Below the pieces are notes generated by a model that did no database searches, was not told the DNA's origin, and was given only the letters and a program-made list of their open reading frames with translations. Both the position numbers and the translations under genes were made by a program. A stretch of DNA of 64,000 nucleotides. It comes from HGM04593 sp045592125. Lineage in GTDB: Bacteria; Bacteroidota; Bacteroidia; Bacteroidales; Bacteroidaceae. Position 1 is the stretch's first letter; the number at the start of each line of letters is the position of its first letter. Positions 51,221 to 59,705 of this stretch are shown here, in pieces. Where the stretch lies: contig JAZNUE010000012.1 of the NCBI GenBank assembly GCA_045592125.1, positions 1 to 64,000 of the forward strand, read 5' to 3'.

Positions 51221-53716
51221 TTAATTGTTATTGCTTCTGTATTCAAGTTCGGCCCATCGTGCAGCCAGCGTCCACAGTTCAATCGCGTGGTATGCTGTCT
51301 CCACTCTTATACCTTGTCCTTCACATATATGTTTCAGGCATTTCTCAATCAGTCCCGACACTTCTTTATATCTTTCTTTCATTCGTCCAAGGTCATATGA
51401 AAGCATCCAGTATGTCTTGAAATTGGTTATCCTGTGGTTTACGATTTTGGCATTCTCGCAATGAATCATCAGCTTGGAAAGGAACGACTTGGGCAAATGT
51501 CCGCTTTTAAGTGCAGGAAGCATCTCATCCTTCAGCTCCTTAACAAACTTGAACTCCTTGTCCCAGTTCAACGGCATTGACATGAACGAGATACTGTTTT
51601 TTGATAAAGTGCCGCAGATATGCCCTTTTGCTCTTGATTCCTCATCAGCGCTGTATTCTGCAGCTTTCATTATGGGGAACTTGGGCTCCACAATGGCAAT
51701 ACCTCCCGAGAGGGAGAATGCCGGATTACCGCAGGTGTATCTCCTGAAATCATCTTTTATCCTTTCGGCAATCTCAATGGCAATGTCCCAACGTGCAACA
51801 ATGAAGACATCATCACCGCCGCTGTAGATTATCTGTGCCTTTTCGGGTGCTACATCCTTCCATATCGTATTCAGGTAACCCGAGAAGAAATAGTCGAATG
51901 AACGTGACAATGCCGAGTAACGCGACAATGTCGCACGCTCGGCCGGTATACCTTTCTGGAATATCGTTCCAAGGTTGTCGACATCCATCCTGAGCACACC
52001 CATGCGCTCAAAATCACTTCTCTTCCCATTTGCACCGGCATCGTTTTTACACAGTTCCTCAAATGTCTTTGCTGCTACAATATCGGCCTCATTGCCTCCG
52101 TAGAAATCAAGCTGGTATATGTTGTCATTCCCCGGCAATATATGAATGAAGTTGCAGTGACCATTGCTGCCGTTCAATGTGACAACGGTAACATTATCGG
52201 CCGATCCTTTCAACTGCTTTCTTAGTTCACCGGCATCTTTTTCATTAATGAAATAGTAGTTATAACCAAGCCCTAACGGAGTGATACATAGACATTCTTT
52301 CCAATAAGATAATGGCTCGCCTTCCTTTATTACGAGCATATTTGTCTTTTTCAGTTCCTTGCCGATGAGAATCTGCTCATTGGTTGTCCTTCTCACATAT
52401 TGGCCGCCATTGAATGCAACAGGTTGCTCATTGGGCATGAAAGGTTCTCCTGTAACAGCGTCTTTCATATTGCCGTTTATTGCCTGCGGAGTAAAGAACC
52501 TGTCGTAATTGTTTGCAATGATTGATGAGAATTTCGCATTCTTCCTCTTTTCACGTTTTTTGAACAAATCACCCCAAACATCGCCAAGGTGCTTGCTGCC
52601 CTTGTGAAGAAGCGTCTCTTTTGACAGCTCCACATAGTCTATAGCCACAAACAGCGCTGTTCCGTGCTCGGCAAGAATCCTCTCTTCGATGTGATTGGTT
52701 GCAGTCTGTAATCGTTCTTTTACCTCCTGTGTATTTGGTGCAAGCATATAAAAGCCGCCGCCCGAGTTGTATATGACATTCGCACTGTAGAGTTCAAGCT
52801 CGCGCAACAGATAACGTACAATAACGTCTGACATAAGACGCAGATAGAATGAGCGTCCCTTGAGGTTCTTGCTTGCGTGCTTGGAAATAATCTGGTATAT
52901 ATACGACTGTATACCGCTGAAGTCTGCACCGATGAGCAGGAACGGAGCCTCCTCTCCGTTGCCGTTGGCTTTATGCTCGTACAGGCAAACAGCAATAGCA
53001 GCAGTCGTTTTCAGGTGGTCGTACAATGAGACATCAGGAAAATCAATTGTACTTGCCGGGATATGTGATGCATACTTATGTAAAAGACTCAACAGGGTCT
53101 CGGCAAGCGAGTGTGCTGAACCATTACCAATCAGTGTGAACTCTTTTTCAAAATCACTCCACAGAGTGGCATAATCGGGTGCCGCTGTAAATTCATTCTT
53201 CTTGCGTGGGAAGAACTCCTGTGACAGAATCATTTTCTTTATTGGGAGCGAGTAACCCATTTCACCATCTGTTCGCCCTACAGTCTCAAGAACCGATACC
53301 ATACGCTTCTTCTTGAATGCGTTCCACGATTTCTCCGCTTCCTGAACATTGCGTAATACTGCAGCTGAATTCCTGTCCATGCCCGATGACAGGCAGTCGG
53401 CCTCTTTGAGTATCCTGCCTAACTCGCCAAGCTGGCTGTCGGCAAGATGATGCCCGGCTGCTATGCTCAATAATGTTTCTGTTTCTGCGTCGTTGACCGC
53501 GAACAGTTCCTTGTGGCTGTCAATGAAGTCGGCTGTCCATAATACATGTTTATGGGAATAGGCACCATTATACACGGGACAGAACGTGCTCTCATCCTTG
53601 CTGTGCTCCTGCAGAATCGAGCTGCCGGAGAGGCTGCCACTGTCGGCTCGTTGTGAGAACTTGCCGATATCGTGCAGTAATGATGCCAGATACAATAAAT
53701 CCTTTTTACTCTTCAT
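51221..53716 (-). CDS. cas10: Cas10/Csm1, HD nuclease and cOA synthase
   Basis: 831 residues. The N-terminal HD domain has LLHDIGKF (H15, D16), expected to give single-stranded DNase activity. A first palm domain is degenerate (YNSGGGFYML). The second palm carries MGVLRMDVDNLG (about 573-584) and the intact IYSGGDDVF (GGDD at 633-636), required to make cyclic oligoadenylates from ATP. The C-terminal helical D4 domain follows. Both output activities look intact, in keeping with two CARF effectors downstream. It overlaps cas6 by 11 bases. Confidence 0.96.
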   Translation of the reverse strand: MKSKKDLLYLASLLHDIGKFSQRADSGSLSGSSILQEHSKDESTFCPVYNGAYSHKHVLWTADFIDSHKELFAVNDAETETLLSIAAGHHLADSQLGELGRILKEADCLSSGMDRNSAAVLRNVQEAEKSWNAFKKKRMVSVLETVGRTDGEMGYSLPIKKMILSQEFFPRKKNEFTAAPDYATLWSDFEKEFTLIGNGSAHSLAETLLSLLHKYASHIPASTIDFPDVSLYDHLKTTAAIAVCLYEHKANGNGEEAPFLLIGADFSGIQSYIYQIISKHASKNLKGRSFYLRLMSDVIVRYLLRELELYSANVIYNSGGGFYMLAPNTQEVKERLQTATNHIEERILAEHGTALFVAIDYVELSKETLLHKGSKHLGDVWGDLFKKREKRKNAKFSSIIANNYDRFFTPQAINGNMKDAVTGEPFMPNEQPVAFNGGQYVRRTTNEQILIGKELKKTNMLVIKEGEPLSYWKECLCITPLGLGYNYYFINEKDAGELRKQLKGSADNVTVVTLNGSNGHCNFIHILPGNDNIYQLDFYGGNEADIVAAKTFEELCKNDAGANGKRSDFERMGVLRMDVDNLGTIFQKGIPAERATLSRYSALSRSFDYFFSGYLNTIWKDVAPEKAQIIYSGGDDVFIVARWDIAIEIAERIKDDFRRYTCGNPAFSLSGGIAIVEPKFPIMKAAEYSADEESRAKGHICGTLSKNSISFMSMPLNWDKEFKFVKELKDEMLPALKSGHLPKSFLSKLMIHCENAKIVNHRITNFKTYWMLSYDLGRMKERYKEVSGLIEKCLKHICEGQGIRVETAYHAIELWTLAARWAELEYRSNNN

Positions 53717-54401
53717 CTCTGTTGCTATTTCTTTTTTTTACTATTGTTCCGTAACCTATGCTTGCGTGTTTGCCCATTCCTGCATAATCGGGAATAGAAA
53801 GATTCGACTTGAACTCGATGTCGAATGACATGAGCTTTATTCCTTTGGCTCTGACAATACGCGGCGAGGACACCTCTGTTATGTTGCACAGAATCTCCTT
53901 GTCAATGTGTATTCCCAGTCCTTTTGTCATCGACAGCATATTGCCGATGAGTATGTTCTGCAAGAAAAGCGCCTTCTCGGCAACGCCTTCTATCGAGGTG
54001 TATTTCCTGTAGTTATCCTGATTGAACGGCAACCACTTCCTCAGCGTGTATGTAAACATTGTGTCCCATACCTGTATCACGAATTTTCGTGGTTGCAGTC
54101 TTTCGAGGTTAAGTTCCACAAGTTGCTCCCCCATCATGAATTTCATATTCTGCGTAGCAAAGAATTCACCGACGGTGTTGCATCCTTCTCCAAAACATAC
54201 TATCGCAGCCTTGCGGTTTATTCTCTTGTATTGTATCAAAGGGTAAGAGTAACGGAATCCCTCATCGGACAAATGGTTGTGGAACAAAACATTTGCGTCA
54301 TGTTCCATAATGGAAAGCACGCCGCTCCTGAGCAAAGGCACTTCGTTGAACCTTAGTTCATTACTGAATCTAATTACAAAAACATCTATTCTGTTGTGCA
54401 T
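53706..54401 (-). CDS. cas6: Cas6-family pre-crRNA endonuclease
   Basis: 231 residues. A RAMP-type protein with a C-terminal GMGKHASIGYGTIV segment, the glycine-rich loop of Cas6, and N-terminal HNHLSDEGFRYSYPLIQYKRI as in Bacteroidetes Cas6 proteins. It should cut the pre-crRNA within repeats to leave an 8-nt handle. First gene of the operon and next to the array. Sequence divergence makes the call slightly less sure than for the other cas genes. Confidence 0.85.
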   Translation of the reverse strand: MHNRIDVFVIRFSNELRFNEVPLLRSGVLSIMEHDANVLFHNHLSDEGFRYSYPLIQYKRINRKAAIVCFGEGCNTVGEFFATQNMKFMMGEQLVELNLERLQPRKFVIQVWDTMFTYTLRKWLPFNQDNYRKYTSIEGVAEKALFLQNILIGNMLSMTKGLGIHIDKEILCNITEVSSPRIVRAKGIKLMSFDIEFKSNLSIPDYAGMGKHASIGYGTIVKKRNSNRDEE

Positions 54402-54479
54402 TATTGTTTCTTTCTAATCAAATCATCTGGTTGAGATTTTAATCTCGTTTACAATATTAATATTTATTTGATAAAGAAA

Positions 54480-54487
54480 CAAATATA
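54480..54487 (-). promoter_or_regulatory. -7 box of the cas operon
   Basis: The minus strand reads TATATTTG (TAnnTTTG), 79 bases before the cas6 start in an AT-rich 160-base gap. No clear -33 element. Confidence 0.5.
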
Positions 54488-54563
54488 ACGTCTATTTATA
54501 GTCATAAAAATATTGATTCGTTGAACAATGTACGGTCAACTTAAAGAATACTGTTCTTGCATA

Positions 54564-54609
54564 TACAACCCACCCTTGATATCCAGAAGGATAACGAGGG
54601 TGGGTTGTA
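54564..54609. other. Hairpin at the cas6-side end of the array
   Basis: 15-base arms 54564-54578 and 54595-54609 (TACAACCCACCCTTG / CGAGGGTGGGTTGTA, one G-T pair). The right arm overlaps the first five bases of the degenerate terminal repeat. If the array is read leftward it would lie just past the last repeat, as a possible end or pause point. Confidence 0.6.
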
Positions 54610-55424
54610 CTTCCTTGTTATAATGGATAGTATTTACAGGGGTGTTTGGGGATTTGCTCGCCAATTTTTGTTGTAATCCTTGTTATAATGGATAGTATTT
54701 ACAGGGTATGAATACTATTAGAGCAAAGCCTTAAGTTGTAATCCTTGTTATAATGGATAGTATTTACAGGTTTTATGGCAAACCAAAACCTATATATCAG
54801 TTGTAATCCTTGTTATAATGGATAGTATTTACAGGTGAAGAAGGTATGTATCAGGAGCCTCAAGTTGTAATCCTTGTTATAATGGATAGTATTTACAGGA
54901 AGAGGTAGTAATGGAGGGTATCTTCACTAGTTGTAATCCTTGTTATAATGGATAGTATTTACAGGTTTTATGGCAAACCAAAACCTATATATCAGTTGTA
55001 ATCCTTGTTATAATGGGTAGTATTTACAGGATTGCTCTGTGAATGAAGCTTGGTGCGGCGTTGTAATCCTTGTTATAATGGATAGTATTTACAGGTAAAA
55101 TGCAGTGGTACATGGAAAGCGAAGCGTTGTAATCCTTGTTAAAATGGATAGTATTTACAGGTGCTGATGCCATTATAACAGCCGACGGGGGGTTGTAATC
55201 CTTGTTATAATGGATAGTATTTACAGGGAGCAGTTAACAGGCGCGAAGCCTCAAGCGGTTGTAATCCTTGTTATAATGGATAGTATTTACAGGGAGAGGA
55301 TGGCACGTCAGGTAGCTAATATGGTTGTAATCCTTGTTATAATGGATAGTATTTACAGGGAATGATTACAAAGATTGAAGGAAATGTCGTTGTAATCCTT
55401 GTTATAATGGATAGTATTTACAGG
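54605..55424 (-). CRISPR. CRISPR array, 13 repeats and 12 spacers
   Basis: 36-bp repeats starting GTTGTAATCCTTG and ending GTATTTACAGG on the plus strand. Starts: 54605 (degenerate), 54670, 54735, 54800, 54864, 54930, 54995, 55060, 55126, 55192, 55258, 55324, 55389. Spacers are 28-30 bp. Two internal repeats carry single changes (54995: GGGTAG for GGATAG; 55126: TTAAAATGG for TTATAATGG). Spacers 3 (54771-54799) and 6 (54966-54994) are identical. I assign the minus strand because the repeat then ends ATTACAAC, a typical 8-nt handle, and because the degenerate repeat falls at the far end. Confidence 0.97.
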
Positions 55425-55620
55425 GACGTAATCTGTAATTTGTTTGTATTCCGTATGTTTTGTCGGTTTTGGGAGGTGAAAAACGACCTCTTTTGCGCAA
55501 ATAGTATCAAGCTGACCTCATTTTTTTTGTTTGTAATCTCTAAATATTGTCTTCATTTCATTAGCGGAATGACATTTAATGCGAATATATTAAACATTTC
55601 AAAGAACTGCAAATAAAATT
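55425..55620 (-). promoter_or_regulatory. Probable CRISPR leader
   Basis: AT-rich, gene-free 196 bases adjoining the last intact repeat, at the end opposite the degenerate repeat. This fits a leader that drives leftward transcription of the array. No exact promoter box could be assigned. Confidence 0.5.
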
Positions 55621-55975
55621 TTACTCAACCACTATTGTTTGTTCAAGCAACAGCAAACGTGTAATTTTGCTATCGTTTGTTGACATCTTGGGATGTTTCA
55701 ATCTCCTTGACATCCTTGCGATATCGGTACATATCCGCTGCATAGTATGCTCCACGTTCGGTAGCGTAGCAATATCCCGACACGCGGAAGGTCGAGCCTG
55801 TCGGCGTCGAAGCAGGTGTCTATCGTGATGTCGCCTATCCTGTGGCACACTGCATGCAGTTCGCATGCTTTGCGCAGCTACGCAACTTCAATATGTTTTC
55901 GGCTGCACGCTTGCACTCTCCCAACTCCCAGCCTTGCTTTGCAAACTCCTTTATCTGTTCAATCATAGCAGTCAT
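55621..55975 (-). pseudogene. Frameshifted ORF remnant downstream of patatin gene
   Basis: An ATG at 55975 overlaps the patatin stop (ATGA). It encodes 46 residues beginning MTAMIEQIKEFAKQGWEL and ends at TAG 55835-55837. A neighbouring frame then reads on as IGDITIDTCFDADRLDLPRVGILL, and a third frame runs to the stop at 55621 (end KITRLLLLEQTIVVE). Protein-like content passing between frames suggests at least one frameshift. I do not recognise the family. Confidence 0.5.
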
Positions 55976-56829
55976 TTTATTTCAAACTCAATCTTTGCGG
56001 CGCAGTCGTAGCCTTCCTGGTACAGTGCCAGGAGCTTGGCGGTGTCGCGCTCCATGCGGTCTACCTCAATTGGGCGTTCGGGGCGTATTACAACTGCCCT
56101 GCCCTCCTCTTCCATGCGCTCTATCATCTCAATCTGGCTGTTGTATATTGAGTTGCGGGCGCGGATGGCCTCTTTAAGCCTGGGATACTTGCGGTACATG
56201 AAGAATGGCACTCTTGTGCCCTTGGCCGGCTTGCGGTAGCCTTTGTTGCGGGTGAGCACAATCACAGGCCTGTCGAATCCTTGCTCAATGGCCCTTTTCA
56301 CGGGAAGCGAGTCGGCAACGCCGCCGTCGGCCATTGGAATGCCGTCGACATATGCTATGGGGCACACGAACGGCAGGCTGCTCGATGCCTTCACGATGTC
56401 AATCACGCGCTTGGGGTTGTTCTTCTCCTCAAAGTAGCAGGCCTTGCCGGTGAGGCAGCTTGTTGTTACAATCTCCAGCCTTTCGGGGCAACGTGCAAGC
56501 GCGTCGTAGTCATAGGGGTATATCTCCTCGGGCAGCTTGTGGAACAGCAGGTCGAAGTCCATTATGTTGCCAGTGGCCAGCAGCCTGCCTATGCCAATGT
56601 AACTGTACTTCTCCATCATGTCGATGTTGGAGAACTTCGCCCTGCCTCGCTGGCTTGACAGGTAGGAGAGCGCATTGCATGCTCCAGCGCTCACTCCAAT
56701 TGTATAAGGAAAGCGTATGCCGCGGTCCATGAAGCTGTCGAGTACCCCAATGGTGAAGATTCCGCGCATGCCGCCGCCCTCAAGAATCAGCGAGGTCCTT
56801 TCTGTTATCTCTACTTTCTTGTTGCTCAT
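55972..56829 (-). CDS. Patatin-like phospholipase
   Basis: 285 residues. The oxyanion hole is GGGMRGIF (18-25), the nucleophile Ser48 sits in GVSAG, and the catalytic Asp is in DGGVADSLPV (about 167), so the Ser-Asp dyad is complete. Members act as acyl hydrolases on phospholipids. No signal peptide, so probably cytoplasmic or membrane-peripheral. It is the first intact gene to the right of the CRISPR island. TACTTTTG (minus strand, 56834-56841) ends five bases before the start; if used, the mRNA would be leaderless. Confidence 0.93.
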   Translation of the reverse strand: MSNKKVEITERTSLILEGGGMRGIFTIGVLDSFMDRGIRFPYTIGVSAGACNALSYLSSQRGRAKFSNIDMMEKYSYIGIGRLLATGNIMDFDLLFHKLPEEIYPYDYDALARCPERLEIVTTSCLTGKACYFEEKNNPKRVIDIVKASSSLPFVCPIAYVDGIPMADGGVADSLPVKRAIEQGFDRPVIVLTRNKGYRKPAKGTRVPFFMYRKYPRLKEAIRARNSIYNSQIEMIERMEEEGRAVVIRPERPIEVDRMERDTAKLLALYQEGYDCAAKIEFEIK

Positions 56830-56974
56830 GTTGCAAAAGTACTAATTTATACAGAGATTATGAACACTGGCAGGGTGAAAAATAAACGTCCCCGACCTGT
56901 ATATTTGAAAATGTAACAAATGCTTCCGATAATGTGCCGTCTCTTTAAAATATTATAAATATGGCATATTCCGC

Positions 56975-57004
56975 TTTGTATTACATGATATTTTCCTATA
57001 TTCG
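56975..57004 (+). promoter_or_regulatory. Promoter of the TlpA-like gene
   Basis: TTTG (56975-56978), an 18-base spacer and TATATTCG (56997-57004), 34 bases before the start codon. Confidence 0.65.
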
Positions 57005-57037
57005 CATACCATAAACCATAAACACTTTCATGATATT

Positions 57038-57598
57038 ATGAAAAAGATTTTTCTGCCAATTTTACTTTTTGGATTTTTAGCGTGCAGCCACTCTTTTGCA
57101 CAAGAGAATAATGCCGGCACAGCAAAGAGCGATGTAACAGTATATGAGCACGACTACATTGTTAAGGTTGGCGACACGGCCCCCGACTTCACCCTTGAAA
57201 TGCTTGACGGCACCAGGTTCACCCTCTCCGAGAACCGCGGCAAGGTTGTTATGCTGCAGTTCACCGCCGGCTGGTGCGGAATATGCCGCAAGGAGATGCC
57301 CTACATTGAGAGCGACATATGGCAAAGGCACAAGGATAACAAGGATTTTGTGCTTGTGGGCATTGACCGCGAGGAGACAAGAGAGGCTATACTGCCGTTC
57401 ATTGAGAAAGTGGGTACTACCTACCCCATTGCCATGGACACCAACGGCGATGTGTTCGCAAGCTATGCGCTGCGCGGTGCAGGCATAACACGCAACATAC
57501 TAATTGACCGCGACGGCAAGATTGTAATGCTCACCCGCAAGTTCGAAGAGGCCGAGTTCAAGGCGCTTGTAGAGAAGATTGACGCAATGCTGGAGTAA
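57038..57598 (+). CDS. TlpA-like thioredoxin-fold lipoprotein
   Basis: 186 residues. The signal sequence ends in FGFLAC, a lipobox with Cys16, so it is lipid-anchored in the periplasm. Thioredoxin fold of the AhpC/TSA-TlpA type with active site WCGIC (C80, C83). It should reduce disulfides in periplasmic partners or act in the stress response. FTLSENRGKVVMLQFTAGWC is the typical lead-in. Own promoter and terminator. Confidence 0.92.
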   Translation: MKKIFLPILLFGFLACSHSFAQENNAGTAKSDVTVYEHDYIVKVGDTAPDFTLEMLDGTRFTLSENRGKVVMLQFTAGWCGICRKEMPYIESDIWQRHKDNKDFVLVGIDREETREAILPFIEKVGTTYPIAMDTNGDVFASYALRGAGITRNILIDRDGKIVMLTRKFEEAEFKALVEKIDAMLE

Positions 57599-57720
57599 TG
57601 TGAACGGAAAGCGGAAAGGCAAAAACTGGAAACGGGCTAAAGGCTACTAGAACTGACAGAGTCCACCAATGCAATCTCTCCCGCTTGGCAGTCTATTCCC
57701 ATTGGCGCAGGCTATAAATG

Positions 57721-57756
57721 ACAATCAGGAGCGCACCTGCGTGCGCTCCTGATTGT
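57721..57756 (+). terminator. Terminator of the TlpA-like gene
   Basis: Perfect 16-base arms 57721-57736 / 57741-57756 around CTGC. There is no long U-tract, and the hairpin lies 123 bases past the stop, so it may also serve the galE side. Confidence 0.6.
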
Positions 57757-57775
57757 ATAGTCATTAGACAGCTGT

Positions 57776-57855
57776 TTACTCCTCGAATCCGTTAGGATTG
57801 TTCTTCTGCCAGTTCCAACTGTCGCGGCACATGTCCTCAATGCCGAACTGGGCCT
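57776..57855 (-). pseudogene. Duplicated 3' end of galE
   Basis: The minus strand encodes 24 residues ending NNPNGFEE and a stop, identical in protein to the last 24 residues of the real galE (57953-58027), with about nine base differences, all synonymous. No start or upstream coding part is present. A hairpin repeat (57859-57932) separates it from intact galE. Confidence 0.85.
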
Positions 57856-57858
57856 TGA

Positions 57859-57932
57859 CAAAGTCAACTTTCCGCACCCCACGCGGCACAAACTTCGTCT
57901 GTGCTTCGCGTGACTGATTGCTGTTGACTTTG
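57859..57932. repeat. Hairpin repeat, third copy of the 16973 family
   Basis: Outer arms CAAAGTCAAC / GTTGACTTTG (57859-57868 / 57923-57932). Inner stem CACGCG-GCAC / GTGC-TT-CGCGTG around AAACTTCGTCT. This is the reverse orientation of the elements at 16973-17163: the inner stem and loop match, while the outer arms differ but remain complementary. Confidence 0.75.
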
Positions 57933-57952
57933 CCGAAACTTGCTCGTTCTAT

Positions 57953-58969
57953 TTATTCCTCGAAACCGTTAGGATTGTTCTTCTGCCAATTCCAGCTGTC
58001 GCGGCACATGTCTTCAATACCGAACTGCGCTTTCCAACCAAGCTCTGCCTCGGCCTTTGCAGGGTTGCAGTAGCATGTAGCGATGTCACCCGGGCGGCGT
58101 GGCTTGATTGCATAGGGAACGGGAACGCCGTTGGCCTTCTCGAATGCCTTCACAACGTCGAGCACTGAATAGCCGTGGCCTGTACCGATGTTGTAGATAG
58201 CGATACCCTTGTTCTCGACTATGGCCTTGAGGGCTGCAACGTGAGCGCGCGCAAGGTCAACAACGTGGATGTAGTCGCGGACGCCTGTACCGTCGTGTGT
58301 GTCATAGTCGTTGCCGAACACGCCCAGCTCGGCGCGCTTGCCCACTGCCGTCTGAGTGATGTAAGGCATCAGGTTGTTAGGAATACCGTTGGGGTTCTCG
58401 CCAATTGTACCGCTCTTGTGCGCGCCAATTGGATTGAAGTAGCGCAGGAGAACAATATTCCACTCGTTGTCGGCCTTCTGCACGTCCATGAGAACCTCCT
58501 CGAGCATTGACTTTGTCTGGCCGTAAGGGTTAGTGCAGTGGCCCTTGGGGCACTCCTCGGTGATGGGGATGATGGCCGGGTCGCCATATACGGTTGCACT
58601 TGACGAGAAAATCATGTTCTTGCAGCCGTTCTTGCGCATAACGTCAACAAGCACAAATGTACCGTTCATGTTGTTCTCATAGTACTCTAGTGGCTTAGCG
58701 CAGCTCTCGCCCACAGCCTTGAGACCGGCAAAGTGGATACATGCGTCGAACTTGTGCTCGTCGAACACCTTCTGCAGTCCCTCGCGGTCGCGGATATCAA
58801 CCTTGTAGAAGGGAACCTCCTTGCCAATAATCTTGGCAACACGCTTCAGGGAAATTGGAGAAGAGTTGTCAAGGTTGTCAACTACTACAGCCTCATGGCC
58901 TGCCTCGGTAAGCTCAATCAGAGTGTGGCTTCCAATGAAGCCAGCACCGCCAGTCAATAGGATTTTCAT
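57953..58969 (-). CDS. galE: UDP-glucose 4-epimerase
   Basis: 338 residues, extended short-chain dehydrogenase fold. Interconverts UDP-glucose and UDP-galactose with bound NAD. GGAGFIGSH (7-15) binds NAD; the catalytic residues are Ser124 region (FSSSATVYG), Tyr149 and Lys153 (NPYGQTK). Length equals E. coli GalE. It has its own promoter (59040-59069). The last 24 codons are repeated downstream. Confidence 0.95.
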   Translation of the reverse strand: MKILLTGGAGFIGSHTLIELTEAGHEAVVVDNLDNSSPISLKRVAKIIGKEVPFYKVDIRDREGLQKVFDEHKFDACIHFAGLKAVGESCAKPLEYYENNMNGTFVLVDVMRKNGCKNMIFSSSATVYGDPAIIPITEECPKGHCTNPYGQTKSMLEEVLMDVQKADNEWNIVLLRYFNPIGAHKSGTIGENPNGIPNNLMPYITQTAVGKRAELGVFGNDYDTHDGTGVRDYIHVVDLARAHVAALKAIVENKGIAIYNIGTGHGYSVLDVVKAFEKANGVPVPYAIKPRRPGDIATCYCNPAKAEAELGWKAQFGIEDMCRDSWNWQKNNPNGFEE

Positions 58970-59039
58970 TTCAGTAAAGTTTGTTATAATGTTTATAGGT
59001 TGTCCATACGGCCAGCCCCCAAAGGAGCATAAATTATCG

Positions 59040-59069
59040 CAAATTTAATGAATTTTATCCAATAGCAAA
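59040..59069 (-). promoter_or_regulatory. Promoter of galE
   Basis: On the minus strand TTTG (59066-59069), an 18-base spacer and TAAATTTG (59040-59047), an exact -7 match 71 bases before the start. Confidence 0.7.
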
Positions 59070-59111
59070 ATAAATGAGGATTATTATTGAAATTTATCGG
59101 CCTGTATGGTT

Positions 59112-59705
59112 TCATATTGAAAACACCATGTCGTCATGCGCCCTCGCCTTTTTAATTATTTTATCTTTAATGCCGGCAAGAAACTCATTCTCAGGAGTGT
59201 GCTTTTCAAGAAGGTCTATGCACTCGCCGAACTTGCCAGTTTCCCGCAGAAACTCGGCCTTGAGGATTATATTGCCTGTGAATACCTGCTGCTTGAGAAT
59301 GCCTGACATAAGATCCTTGAACACAGCAGCCTGTGCCGTGGTTGGCACATTGCCATTGCGGTATATGTCATTGAACGCCCATACAATAGTCAGTGCAAGC
59401 AGCTCAAGCTTGTCACTATTAGAATCGCTCAGCATGCCAAACGCTTCAACCGCCTCCTCAAAAGTGAGCCAGCCTGTTTCAGAAGAGGTGTCATTCCCGT
59501 CTACGGCCTTTGCGCTGCTAAGGAAGTAGTAATGCCCGCAGGCCGGACATTTCTGCACAGGCGACAGCCTAGGCAACATCGGAGCCACCTGCTTGGTGTC
59601 GGACCATTGTACACTCCCGAAGGTGTTGCCCGAGATAAGCTGAAGCAAATCCTTGCCGCCCCCACAGCTAGGACAAAAAACTGTAATGCAATTTCCTGGT
59701 ATCAT
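59112..59705 (-). CDS. Zinc-ribbon-like protein, function unknown
   Basis: 197 residues. The N-terminus has two Cys pairs, CPSCGGG (C11, C14) and CPACGHYY (about C53, C56), likely a zinc site. The rest is helical with a TPR-like tail (FTGNIILKAEFLRETGKFGECIDLLEKH). No signal peptide. I do not recognise the family. TATATTTG on the minus strand at 59798-59805 is a possible -7 box. The gap 59706-60097 holds only this, the rpsP -7 box and AT-rich sequence. Confidence 0.75.
   Translation of the reverse strand: MIPGNCITVFCPSCGGGKDLLQLISGNTFGSVQWSDTKQVAPMLPRLSPVQKCPACGHYYFLSSAKAVDGNDTSSETGWLTFEEAVEAFGMLSDSNSDKLELLALTIVWAFNDIYRNGNVPTTAQAAVFKDLMSGILKQQVFTGNIILKAEFLRETGKFGECIDLLEKHTPENEFLAGIKDKIIKKARAHDDMVFSI

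Noticed and set aside
55459..55470. 12-base word TTTGTCGGTTTT shared with 43484-43495
   Set aside because: It is not in the same order as the 18-bp flanking repeat and is low in complexity, so it is weak evidence for island ends.
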